Origin: Desulfobacteraceae bacterium
Lineage (GTDB): Bacteria > Desulfobacterota > Desulfobacteria > Desulfobacterales > ETH-SRB1
NCBI GenBank assembly: GCA_013202725.1
Contig: JABMRH010000239.1
Coordinates: forward strand, 1-18,286
DNA: 18,286 bases
Direction: 5' to 3'
Below the pieces are notes generated by a model, which saw only the letters and a program-made list of their open reading frames with translations, had not been told where the DNA came from and searched no databases. A program made the position numbers and the translations under genes. Of this stretch, positions 7,308 through 14,395 are shown piece by piece. Numbering within the stretch: the stretch's first letter is position 1; each line of letters starts with the position of its first letter.

Positions 7308-9476
7308 TCAATTATACCTAAGATTGAGCGGCAACAATATTTTAAAAATTGTACCAATTGTCTCGTCACTTTCACAAGTTATTGTTCCTTTTAATCCATT
7401 TATAATGCTATGCGCAATAGACAGACCCAAGCCGGAATGGCCATTACCCTTTAAGCCGACAAACGGTTCAAATAAATTCGACTTTATTTCCTTCGGGATT
7501 CCTGATCCGCTATCGCTGATAATAATTTCAACAAATTCCTGTTCCTTTTTATCTGCTCTTTTATTGAATCCGTTGTTTTGAGATTTTGTAATTAATCTGG
7601 TGCTAATTTCAATATCTCCCCCATCGGACATAGCCTCAACAGCATTCTTTATTAGATTGATAACAACCTGCTTTAGACCATTTTTATCCGTCATAATAGG
7701 AGGTATGGATGTTTCCAAGCTAAGTTTAGCCTCAACACCCGACTGAACCAACAATGATTCATGAGTAATTTTGATTAGATCTGATATTAGAGTATTAATA
7801 TCAACAAATTCTTTTTGTATTACTTTAGGTTCTAAAAAGTTAGACAATTCATTAATAATTAGGTTTATTCGATCTATTTCTTCATTGACAATAATTATTT
7901 CTTCTTGTGCCGGACTATCCTTGGCGAGTTTTAGCCCCAGTATCTTGAGATAATTTTTCATAATACTCAGCGAATTGCTTACTTCATGGGCAACTTTATC
8001 AGCTATGACCGAGGGAGCAGTCAAATGCTCAGATTGAATAAGCTTTGCCTTAGATTTTCTCTCATTTTCAGCATCTATGACAACAGCCACCTGGTTTGCA
8101 AACATGTTTATAAAATTTAAATCTTTAAACAAAATATGAAATTGAGCTTCATCTATACCTATAACCATCACGCCAACACAATTTTCCTGAGATAGCATGG
8201 GAATACACAGCATACCTTCTTTTTCAGACAAGCGAATGATCTGGGAATCAATAATAGTGAGATTTATTTCTTTAATATGACCAAAAGAATCCAGAGATGT
8301 TTTTTCAGCAAGAGTTCTTGTCAAAAGGCAATTTTTACCTTGAACAGGAATAACTATTTCCTTGATTAGCAAATCATACCCTTCTCCATTGCCAATATCC
8401 CCTTGCAGAGCATCTTTCTCATGATTATAAAGAAAAAAAAGCACACTTTTTAGATCAAACAAAATTTGCAAACCCTGCCTTACAACCTTCAGCATTGAAT
8501 CAGCATCATGGCATTCAAACAGATTTTGAAGTGTGCCTTGTAGTTGTGATATGTTTATGGCTGTGCGGACGAGTTCTTTTTGCTTTTCGACATCTCTTTC
8601 ACAAGCCGATTCATCAAGATTATCCAGATTTTCAATATTTATACCCAGCGATTCCGCAGCCTGCCTCACCTTTTTATCAGACGATGAGACTATTGTGTCT
8701 AATACTGAATGCTCCAAACCCAAAACTTCTTTTGCTATACCAAAAGCATCGCTGCGGTCTCTATCTATCCCAGAGCTAAGGATGTTTGCTACATATACAA
8801 TTTTGACAAGAGGAAGCGCGTCAACAATTCTGTGTTTTGGTTCATGATGATAAAGAACAGCATCAGCAATAAACGATTGAAGTGCCCAGCTATTGATAAG
8901 CCATGCCCCTGTCTCATCGTGTGAGGCGCCTATCCGTTTTTCACTGTCCAGCAACAAAGCCGGATTGCTCTTGGTAGCTTGCAGTGCCTCGGTGTATTCC
9001 TTCGGGAAATTCACCCATAAAACCAGCTTGCCAATATCATGAAAAAGCCCGGCCAGATATGCCTCATCATGATTGGAATATGAAACCTCTTCGGCAATCA
9101 TTTTGGCTAACACAGCGCTCATAAGAGAGTGCTTCCATAAAATCTTTAAACTGGAAATATAACTATTCTTTATCTCGTTAAAGCTCTGTTGTACTATAGA
9201 GCTAATTGCGATATTTTTGATGGTATCAGGCCCTAAAAGTAAAACAGCCTGATCAATACTTTTTACCCTGTTGGACGGACCATAACAGACTGGATTGGAC
9301 ATTGACATCAGCCTCGCACTTAACGAGGCGTCTTTATTGATAATTTGCGAAATCGTCTCGATTTCAACTGGCTTTTTATTGCACACCTCAAGTAATTTAA
9401 GAAGTATATGGGGAAGGATTGGCAAGCTTTTGGCAGCTTCTATTTTATTGAAAAATTTTATTGAACGGTCTTTCAT
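7308..9476 (-). CDS. HDOD-GAF sensor histidine kinase
   Basis: A 722-aa soluble protein. Residues about 10-215 form an HDOD domain (NKDASLSARLMSMSN, then WKHS, H146-D147 in FHDIGKLVLW, SHDETGAW and LYHHEP), followed by a linker, a GAF-type domain (about 310-470) and a histidine kinase module. H497 in VAHEVSNSL is the probable phospho-acceptor. The HATPase has N box (INLIKNAVEAM), G1 box (DSGSGIPKE) and G2 box (GHSGLGLSIAHS). There is no receiver of its own; the hybrid kinase encoded next, 15 nt downstream, carries two. Start: the frame extends to a TTG at 9518, but I prefer ATG 9476 (MKDRSIKFFNKIEAAKSLP), which follows a weak AGAAAG site. The HDOD-GAF core is paralogous to that of the divergent MinD-like fusion. 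By eye the codons are more AT-rich than in that gene. Confidence 0.9.
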   Translation of the reverse strand: MKDRSIKFFNKIEAAKSLPILPHILLKLLEVCNKKPVEIETISQIINKDASLSARLMSMSNPVCYGPSNRVKSIDQAVLLLGPDTIKNIAISSIVQQSFNEIKNSYISSLKILWKHSLMSAVLAKMIAEEVSYSNHDEAYLAGLFHDIGKLVLWVNFPKEYTEALQATKSNPALLLDSEKRIGASHDETGAWLINSWALQSFIADAVLYHHEPKHRIVDALPLVKIVYVANILSSGIDRDRSDAFGIAKEVLGLEHSVLDTIVSSSDKKVRQAAESLGINIENLDNLDESACERDVEKQKELVRTAINISQLQGTLQNLFECHDADSMLKVVRQGLQILFDLKSVLFFLYNHEKDALQGDIGNGEGYDLLIKEIVIPVQGKNCLLTRTLAEKTSLDSFGHIKEINLTIIDSQIIRLSEKEGMLCIPMLSQENCVGVMVIGIDEAQFHILFKDLNFINMFANQVAVVIDAENERKSKAKLIQSEHLTAPSVIADKVAHEVSNSLSIMKNYLKILGLKLAKDSPAQEEIIIVNEEIDRINLIINELSNFLEPKVIQKEFVDINTLISDLIKITHESLLVQSGVEAKLSLETSIPPIMTDKNGLKQVVINLIKNAVEAMSDGGDIEISTRLITKSQNNGFNKRADKKEQEFVEIIISDSGSGIPKEIKSNLFEPFVGLKGNGHSGLGLSIAHSIINGLKGTITCESDETIGTIFKILLPLNLRYN

Positions 9477-9554
9477 ATTACTTTCTATCTTTCGCCAAGT
9501 TTTAATAGCAGATATCAATAACCCATTAAAATATCAACAAGTTGGAAAAATATG

Positions 9555-9582
9555 ATTATAAAAACTTTTTTAACTTAGTTAA
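9555..9582 (-). promoter_or_regulatory. Putative promoter for the two-kinase operon
   Basis: On the minus strand a perfect TATAAT (9560-9555) is preceded by TTAACT (9582-9577, 4 of 6 matches to TTGACA) at 16 bp spacing. Transcription would start near 9548 and give a leader of about 70 nt before the ATG at 9476. It sits just outside the end of the first inverted-repeat element. Confidence 0.4.
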
Positions 9583-9585
9583 ACA

Positions 9586-9732
9586 TGATAAACTTGTAAA
9601 AAATCAAATTTCTACCCTTTTTGTCATTCCTGCGAAAGCGGGAATTCAGTAAATTCAATCAGTTATAGACTCCCGCTTTCGCAGACAGGGCAGACAGGAG
9701 TGACATAAAAATAACTTTTTGCAAGTTTATCA
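9586..9732. mobile_element. MITE-like inverted-repeat element 1
   Basis: A 147-bp non-coding palindromic element. The outer arms read TGATAAACTTGTAAAAA on the left and, on the opposite strand from the right end, TGATAAACTTGCAAAAA. Inside them are second, GC-rich inverted repeats (GTCATTCCTGCGAAAGCGGG against a right arm that carries an extra insertion of about 11 bases). There is no transposase, so it is either a non-autonomous element or a REP/BIME-like structured repeat. It shares its end consensus with the second element at 9808-10010. Confidence 0.7.
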
Positions 9733-9807
9733 AATATATATCTTGTATGTCAAATAAAAAATACAACTATATATAGCATAGCGCAGTTGAGAACTTCCCT
9801 GATATTT
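9733..9807. other. AT-rich spacer between the two inverted-repeat elements
   Basis: About 75 bp, AT-rich, with no open frame of note and no recognisable RNA or regulatory motif. It only separates the two elements. Confidence 0.6.
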
Positions 9808-9880
9808 TGATGAATTCGTAAAAAGTCGTCACTCCGATGAAAACCGGAGTCCAGATAGTCTGCAACTGCCTGAAAAGAAT

Positions 9881-9919
9881 GGATAGCGCTAATGGTTAGC
9901 GCTGACGGTTAGCGCTGAC
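9881..9919. repeat. 13-bp tandem repeat, three copies, inside element 2
   Basis: Copies are GGATAGCGCTAAT (9881-9893), GGTTAGCGCTGAC (9894-9906) and an exact second GGTTAGCGCTGAC (9907-9919). Each contains the palindrome AGCGCT. Confidence 0.9.
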
Positions 9920-9923
9920 GCTT

Positions 9924-9953
9924 CACTACGTGTCACTTCGTGTCACTACGTGT
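9924..9953. repeat. 10-bp tandem repeat, three copies, inside element 2
   Basis: CACTACGTGT at 9924 and 9944 flanks CACTTCGTGT at 9934. It lies directly before the right inner arm of the element. Confidence 0.9.
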
Positions 9954-10096
9954 CCGGCTTTCGCCGGAATAACAAAAAACGGTATTTTTTGACTTTTTAC
10001 GATGCCATCATATTTTGACTTTCTATGTTATATATTTCATGCTATAAATAATTTATGCTTTGCAAAAGGGGGTGTTTTGCAAAGGTCTCGTATCAT

Positions 10097-10100
10097 GGAG
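10097..10100 (+). promoter_or_regulatory. Shine-Dalgarno before the MinD-HDOD fusion
   Basis: GGAG lies four bases before the ATG at 10105. It favours this start over upstream in-frame TTG or GTG codons (frame open to 10060). No convincing promoter was found in the 94 bp between element 2 and this ATG. Confidence 0.55.
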
Positions 10101-10104
10101 CAAT

Positions 10105-12507
10105 ATGACCAGGACAATTACCATCACAAGCGGAAAAGGAGGAGTTGGAAAAACAAACATCTGTGTCAATTTGGCCCTGCACATAGCAACACTTGGTTAC
10201 CGGACATGCCTGTTTGACGCTGATTTGGGATTGGCCAATGTCAACATACTCTTGGGACTTTATCCGGCGTACAACCTCGAAGATATGATTCTGTCCCACC
10301 GTGATCTTAAAGATGTGACTATAAGAGACTATGAGGGAATAGATATCATTCCCGGAAATTCGGGTGTGGAAAGGATAGCCGACCTTCAACCCGACCAACT
10401 CGAACACCTGATCCAATCTTTTTCCGAACTTGACAGATATGATTTCCTTCTGTTCGATACTTCAGCAGGTGTCTCAAGAAACGTTATCTCTTTTTGCCTT
10501 GCCTCCTCGGAAGTAATAGTGGTGATAACTCCTGAAGTCACTTCACTTACCGACGCCTATGCTCTGTTAAAAATATTGTGTCTAAACGGGTTCAAGGGCT
10601 CGGTGAAGATTGTGGTAAATCAGTGCAAGAGCGCATCAATTGCCAAGCACGCTTACACCAAGCTCAAGCAAACAGTGAAGAAATTTCTTCCCATAGATGT
10701 TGTTCCACTTGGCGTTATTGTTCAAGACTCAAAAGTAGAGGAAGCCGTTAAAAAACAACGCGCGTTGGTGCTGCTTTATCCTGAATCGAATGCCTCCAAG
10801 TGTATCAAGAATATCGCCAAGCGCCTTGCAGAAGGACGACCTGAGGATTCGGAACCTTTCGGGATGTCATCATTTTGGACAACGTGCTTTGAGATTATGA
10901 CAAACCCTTTAAAATTAAGTGCCAAGGAAAAGAAGAAAGAAGAAATTGCAGACAAAGCCTTACAGATTCAGGAGCAAGACCCAGTACAACCGATACGAGA
11001 AACTGCAGAAGAATGTTTGCCGGAAGCAACAGAGGATACTCCGGAGACAGAAATCCATACGAACCTGTCCACTCTTCCGCATATTGTCTTAAAACTGATT
11101 GAGGCCTGTAACAAGCACGAAAGCACGATTGAAAACATATTTCAAATAGTCAACAAAGATGCCTCATTAAGCGCCAGGGTTATGAGCATCGCCAATTGTG
11201 CGTGCGAGCCACGCAACAGGATGACCAATATTGAAGAGGCAATGTCTTTTTTGGGCAGAGACGGCGTGAAAACTATTGCCATTAGCGCTGCAGCATATTC
11301 GGCTTTTAACCAGGCCAAGGAAACCTCCGTCTTTTGGTTGAAGCTGTTCTGGCGGCATTCCCTTATGTGTGCTACCCTGGCCAAGCTGATTGCCAAAAAG
11401 ACCTCATATGCTGTTCCTGACGAGGCATTTTTGTCAGGGATTCTTCATGATATTGGAAAGCTGGTTTTATGGGAGAATTTTCCAAACGAATACAGTGAGA
11501 TCTTGCGGTCACACGGAAGCAAGCCGGATTTGGTTTTAGCAGATGAAACGCGGTTGAGGATCACACACTGTGAGGTGGGGGCTTGGATGATCAATCAATG
11601 GAACCCACGGTCGTTTATGGCCGATGCCGTTCTTTATCACCATGAACCGGTACATAGCATTTTGAATGCGCTTCCCCTGGTAAAGATCGTATTTGTAGCC
11701 AATGCCCTGTGTTCAGATACTGTTGAAGACACCAGCGCCAGGTTTAAGACAGCAGAAGAGGTCTTTGGGTTTGCCCGGTCTGAGGCGGAGGAGTTGATAT
11801 TGCTTGCCGAAGAAGAGGTGAAACAGGTGGCAGAATCGCTGGACATAGAGGTTGAGTCCCCGGATGCCCCTAACAGATCAGTTTTGGAAAACGATGCTGA
11901 AAAACAACAAGCTCTCCTCAGTATGGTCAGGGAGATTTCTCTCCTTCAAGCTACATTTCACAATCTGTTGGAAACCCGTGGAGAAGAGTCCGTACTGAAG
12001 GTTGTCAAGCAGGGTCTTCAGGTTCTATTTGATGTTCAAAGCGCAATCTTTTTCCTGTATGACCGGCAACGAGATGCCTTGGTTGGCAAGAAAATTACAG
12101 GGAACAAAGAAGATGATCTATCCAATGATCTGGTAATTCTTTTCCAAAAGAAAACAAACCTGTTGGTCAGATCGCTTCGCCGGAAAATTATTCTCGATTC
12201 TTTTGACTACTCAACAAAGGCCGCCGCTACCATTATGGACAAACAGCTTATTCGCTTCCTGGGCAAAGACGGAATGCTGTGCCTTCCCATGATTGCCCAC
12301 GGGATCTACGTTGGGGTAATAGTCCTGGGAGTAGATGAGCATCATATTGACCATTTACGGGATCAGGAGAGATTCTTGACCATGTTTGCCAACCAGGCTG
12401 CTTTGGCCTTAGCTGCCGATCATTTGAGACAAAGTGAAACAGATGGGGCAAAGGATGTTGTCAAGAAGATTCAAGATCTTTTGGGTAGTGTCAATTCAAT
12501 TGTGTAA
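10105..12507 (+). CDS. FlhG/MinD-type ATPase fused to an HDOD-GAF sensory module
   Basis: An 800-aa chimera. Residues 1-270 form a ParA/MinD-superfamily ATPase closest in wording to FlhG/YlxH. It has deviant Walker A SGKGGVGKT (9-17, signature K11 and catalytic-loop K16), DADLGLANVNILLGLYP around 37-53, and YDFLLFDTSAGVS for Walker B, followed by the ITPEVTSLTDAYALLK segment typical of FlhG. The FlhF-activating DQAxxLR start of FlhG is absent. A short hydrophobic helix (FWTTCFEIMTNPL) and a charged linker (about 275-320) lead to an HDOD domain (about 320-525) with WRHS, H448-D449 in HDIGKLVLW, THCEVGAW and LYHHEP. A GAF-type domain (about 605-770) and a short tail follow; there is no kinase. 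MinD/FlhG ATPases dimerise with ATP and mark membrane or polar sites, so I infer that the HDOD-GAF part gates that activity. It converges on the B12-type radical SAM gene with a 5-nt gap. Confidence 0.9.
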   Translation: MTRTITITSGKGGVGKTNICVNLALHIATLGYRTCLFDADLGLANVNILLGLYPAYNLEDMILSHRDLKDVTIRDYEGIDIIPGNSGVERIADLQPDQLEHLIQSFSELDRYDFLLFDTSAGVSRNVISFCLASSEVIVVITPEVTSLTDAYALLKILCLNGFKGSVKIVVNQCKSASIAKHAYTKLKQTVKKFLPIDVVPLGVIVQDSKVEEAVKKQRALVLLYPESNASKCIKNIAKRLAEGRPEDSEPFGMSSFWTTCFEIMTNPLKLSAKEKKKEEIADKALQIQEQDPVQPIRETAEECLPEATEDTPETEIHTNLSTLPHIVLKLIEACNKHESTIENIFQIVNKDASLSARVMSIANCACEPRNRMTNIEEAMSFLGRDGVKTIAISAAAYSAFNQAKETSVFWLKLFWRHSLMCATLAKLIAKKTSYAVPDEAFLSGILHDIGKLVLWENFPNEYSEILRSHGSKPDLVLADETRLRITHCEVGAWMINQWNPRSFMADAVLYHHEPVHSILNALPLVKIVFVANALCSDTVEDTSARFKTAEEVFGFARSEAEELILLAEEEVKQVAESLDIEVESPDAPNRSVLENDAEKQQALLSMVREISLLQATFHNLLETRGEESVLKVVKQGLQVLFDVQSAIFFLYDRQRDALVGKKITGNKEDDLSNDLVILFQKKTNLLVRSLRRKIILDSFDYSTKAAATIMDKQLIRFLGKDGMLCLPMIAHGIYVGVIVLGVDEHHIDHLRDQERFLTMFANQAALALAADHLRQSETDGAKDVVKKIQDLLGSVNSIV

Positions 12508-12512
12508 ATTTA

Positions 12513-13853
12513 TTATGATACGGCGAGGTTTTTCAGATATGAAATTGATTCCCATGAAAAAGGCTTATGCCGGCACGGCAGTATTGAGTTATTGGAAAAT
12601 ACAGGGTCTGATTCGAGTTCGTAACGTGAAGAGGCGAGAGCTTTTTTCCACATGGCTGTGTGAGGAATCGGTGAATAATAGGCGATAACAGGTGTTATAT
12701 TATTTTGTTTGACGGTTTTGATGGAATCTTCAATTGAGCTTATCCTTTGTCCGGGCAGGCCTGCGAGCAGATATGCGCCAACCTGATCTTTATTAAAGCC
12801 TGCATTCTTTAGACAGGCAACAGCCCGCATAAATTCATCCCCTGTTACCTTTTTGTCAAAATCCTTTCTTTTTTTAAAGGCTGCGGTTTCAAGCCCAAGA
12901 CGCAGGGTTTTAAAGCCTGCTTTATACATCAGATCTGCTGTCTGATCTGAAATGCACTGGACATGGACAGCATTTGGCGTGTGAAACCGCAGATTCATGC
13001 CTGCCTCAACTATTTTTTCAAGGATTGGGATGGCATGCTTTTCAGCGTCCACAAGGAGCGCATCATCGTAAAACACAAAATCGATTATATCATATTTTTC
13101 ATGCCAGTAGCATATTTCTTCCACCACAGATTCCGGGCTTCGCAAAGCTCTTTTTGGATTTAAAAAATGTGATGCGCAGTATGCGCAGGAAAAGGGGCAT
13201 CCTGTTGACGTGAGAACGGGGATATAGGAGATTTTTCTCTGCAGGTCAAAGGCAGGATAAGGATATGTATCAGGATTATCCGGGTTATATTTTAGGCTCG
13301 CCGCAAAGCCAGTAAATTTTTCTGCCAGCTTGAGGATGTGTTGAGCGGCTGGACCGGTTACGACTCTGTCCGCGCCAGAATGAACATCGGCGTGATCCCG
13401 GCAGAGACTGGCATAAATACCGCCAAGAACCACCAATGCGTTCGGATATATTTCTTTGATGATATTAACGGCATGCCGCACACCCTGATGCCAGTATGTC
13501 ATAAGTGAAGTGACAAGAACAAGATCGGGTTTCGGTATGGATAGAAGATCGTCTCTGAACCATTCTTCCCTGATTCCATATCTGGAATAGTTTCTGGACA
13601 CATCCTCAAGACCGTCCGGCTTGGGGATCCTGGTTTTTAAATACGGGCCACGGCCGGATCTTGCATGGGGATCGGTTTTGGGGGCTTTTGAGTGAAACCT
13701 GTCAAGGCAGTCAAGATAGGAAATATTATATTCGTGGCAGCGAAGGATGGAGGCAAGGCTGAGAAGTCCTATGGGCTTTGCCCAGAAGTCGTAAGCTGCA
13801 AAGTCGCAAATCCAAGGATTGACCAGCAGAATGTTTGGGGTGTCGTGATTCAC
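12513..13853 (-). CDS. Radical SAM protein with B12-binding-type N-terminal domain
   Basis: A 446-aa protein. The N-terminal part (ILLVNPW..., PDLVLVTSLMTYW, LVVLGGIYAS, VTGPAAQHIL) has the Rossmann-like layout of the cobalamin-binding domain found in COG1032 radical SAM enzymes, without a classical DxHxxG motif. The radical SAM core has C219, C223 and C226 in GCPFSCAYC (CX3CX2C) for the 4Fe-4S cluster, then the DFVFYDDALL and LRLGLETAA segments usual in this class. The substrate is unknown; the family includes methyltransferases and tailoring enzymes. It starts with GTG at 13853 immediately after the stop of the AhbB-like gene (TAG GTG), with an AGGA site overlapping that gene's end, so translation is probably coupled. 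Confidence 0.85.
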   Translation of the reverse strand: MNHDTPNILLVNPWICDFAAYDFWAKPIGLLSLASILRCHEYNISYLDCLDRFHSKAPKTDPHARSGRGPYLKTRIPKPDGLEDVSRNYSRYGIREEWFRDDLLSIPKPDLVLVTSLMTYWHQGVRHAVNIIKEIYPNALVVLGGIYASLCRDHADVHSGADRVVTGPAAQHILKLAEKFTGFAASLKYNPDNPDTYPYPAFDLQRKISYIPVLTSTGCPFSCAYCASHFLNPKRALRSPESVVEEICYWHEKYDIIDFVFYDDALLVDAEKHAIPILEKIVEAGMNLRFHTPNAVHVQCISDQTADLMYKAGFKTLRLGLETAAFKKRKDFDKKVTGDEFMRAVACLKNAGFNKDQVGAYLLAGLPGQRISSIEDSIKTVKQNNITPVIAYYSPIPHTAMWKKALASSRYELESDPVFSNNSILPCRHKPFSWESISYLKNLAVS

Positions 13854-14327
13854 CTAATCCTGCGGGAAGTATTCCATCGAGGTTTTTTTCAATTCTTCGC
13901 GGCTGAAAAGAAGTGTATATGTATTGACCGAAGCTGCTTCCGACATCTTGCGCGCTGTTTTCCTGCATGATTCTTCATCACTGGCATGAATCATTGTATA
14001 GAGGTTATAGTGCCATCCCTCATTGGGGTTTCTCCTGTAACAGTGTGAAACCTGTCTGAAAGACGCCATCTTTTTCCCGACTTCATCTATCCGTTTTTCG
14101 TCAACCTTCCAGGCTACCATGGCATTTGCTTTAAACCCTGATTTCTGGTGCCGTATAGTTGCGCCAAAACGCCGTATTACCCCCCTGTCGCAAAGATCTT
14201 TCAGCTTTTCCAGAAAAGTATTTTCTGAAATACCTAATTGCTCTGCGATTTCAAGATACGGCTGCTTTGTTATGGAGATGTCGCTCTGGATTGAGGCCAG
14301 GATCCTTTTTTCAAGTTTTGTCAGCAT
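13854..14327 (-). CDS. ahbB: Siroheme decarboxylase subunit, AhbB-like (AsnC/Lrp-type fold)
   Basis: A 157-aa protein with an N-terminal winged-helix half (EIAEQLGISENTFLEKLKDL, then GVIRRFGATIRH) and an AsnC-like C-terminal half. The wording RRFGATIRHQKSGFKANAMV and VSHCYRRNPNEGWHYNLYTM is characteristic of AhbB/NirDL siroheme decarboxylase subunits rather than DNA-binding Lrp regulators. AhbA/AhbB together remove carboxyl groups from siroheme to give 12,18-didecarboxysiroheme in the alternative heme pathway of sulfate reducers and archaea, or the related step in heme d1 synthesis. No ahbA, ahbC or ahbD gene is adjacent. The next gene is a B12-type radical SAM protein, which does not look like AhbC or AhbD. 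An Lrp-like regulator remains possible but less likely. Confidence 0.75.
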   Translation of the reverse strand: MLTKLEKRILASIQSDISITKQPYLEIAEQLGISENTFLEKLKDLCDRGVIRRFGATIRHQKSGFKANAMVAWKVDEKRIDEVGKKMASFRQVSHCYRRNPNEGWHYNLYTMIHASDEESCRKTARKMSEAASVNTYTLLFSREELKKTSMEYFPQD

Positions 14328-14347
14328 TTGTTAGATCTTTCCCTTTT

Positions 14348-14382
14348 TCTCTCTGCTCTTTGCTCCATGCTCTCCGCTCTCT
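14348..14382. repeat. Heptamer repeat, unit GCTCTNN, in the mtnA-ahbB spacer
   Basis: Consecutive 7-mers TCTCTCT, GCTCTTT, GCTCCAT, GCTCTCC and GCTCTCT (14348-14382). On the minus strand, the transcribed direction, this is a purine-rich tract of GAGC-type units. It fills half of the 68-nt gap between mtnA and ahbB and is upstream of the ahbB ATG. Confidence 0.8.
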
Positions 14383-14395
14383 TAACCTATAAATG

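Larger units (their letters stand above)
9808..10010. mobile_element. MITE-like inverted-repeat element 2
   Basis: A 203-bp non-coding element with 20-bp terminal inverted repeats matching at 17 of 20 positions (left TGATGAATTCGTAAAAAGTC, right read on the minus strand TGATGGCATCGTAAAAAGTC). A second inverted pair (GTCACTCCGATG...CCGGAGTCC with TCCGGCTTTCGCCGGAATAAC) lies inside. The middle holds two short tandem repeats. There is no transposase. Both ends fit the consensus TGATRRMNTYGYAAAAA also seen in element 1. It ends 94 bp before the ATG of the MinD-HDOD fusion. Confidence 0.7.

Noticed and set aside
9881..9953. Possible CRISPR array
   Set aside because: The units are 10-13 bp, contiguous, without spacers, and lie inside an inverted-repeat element; no cas gene is present.
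10011..10060. Promoter of the MinD-HDOD fusion from TTGACT at 10015 with TATAAA at 10043
   Set aside because: The spacing is 22 bp, outside the usual range, and no better -10 lies at 16-18 bp.
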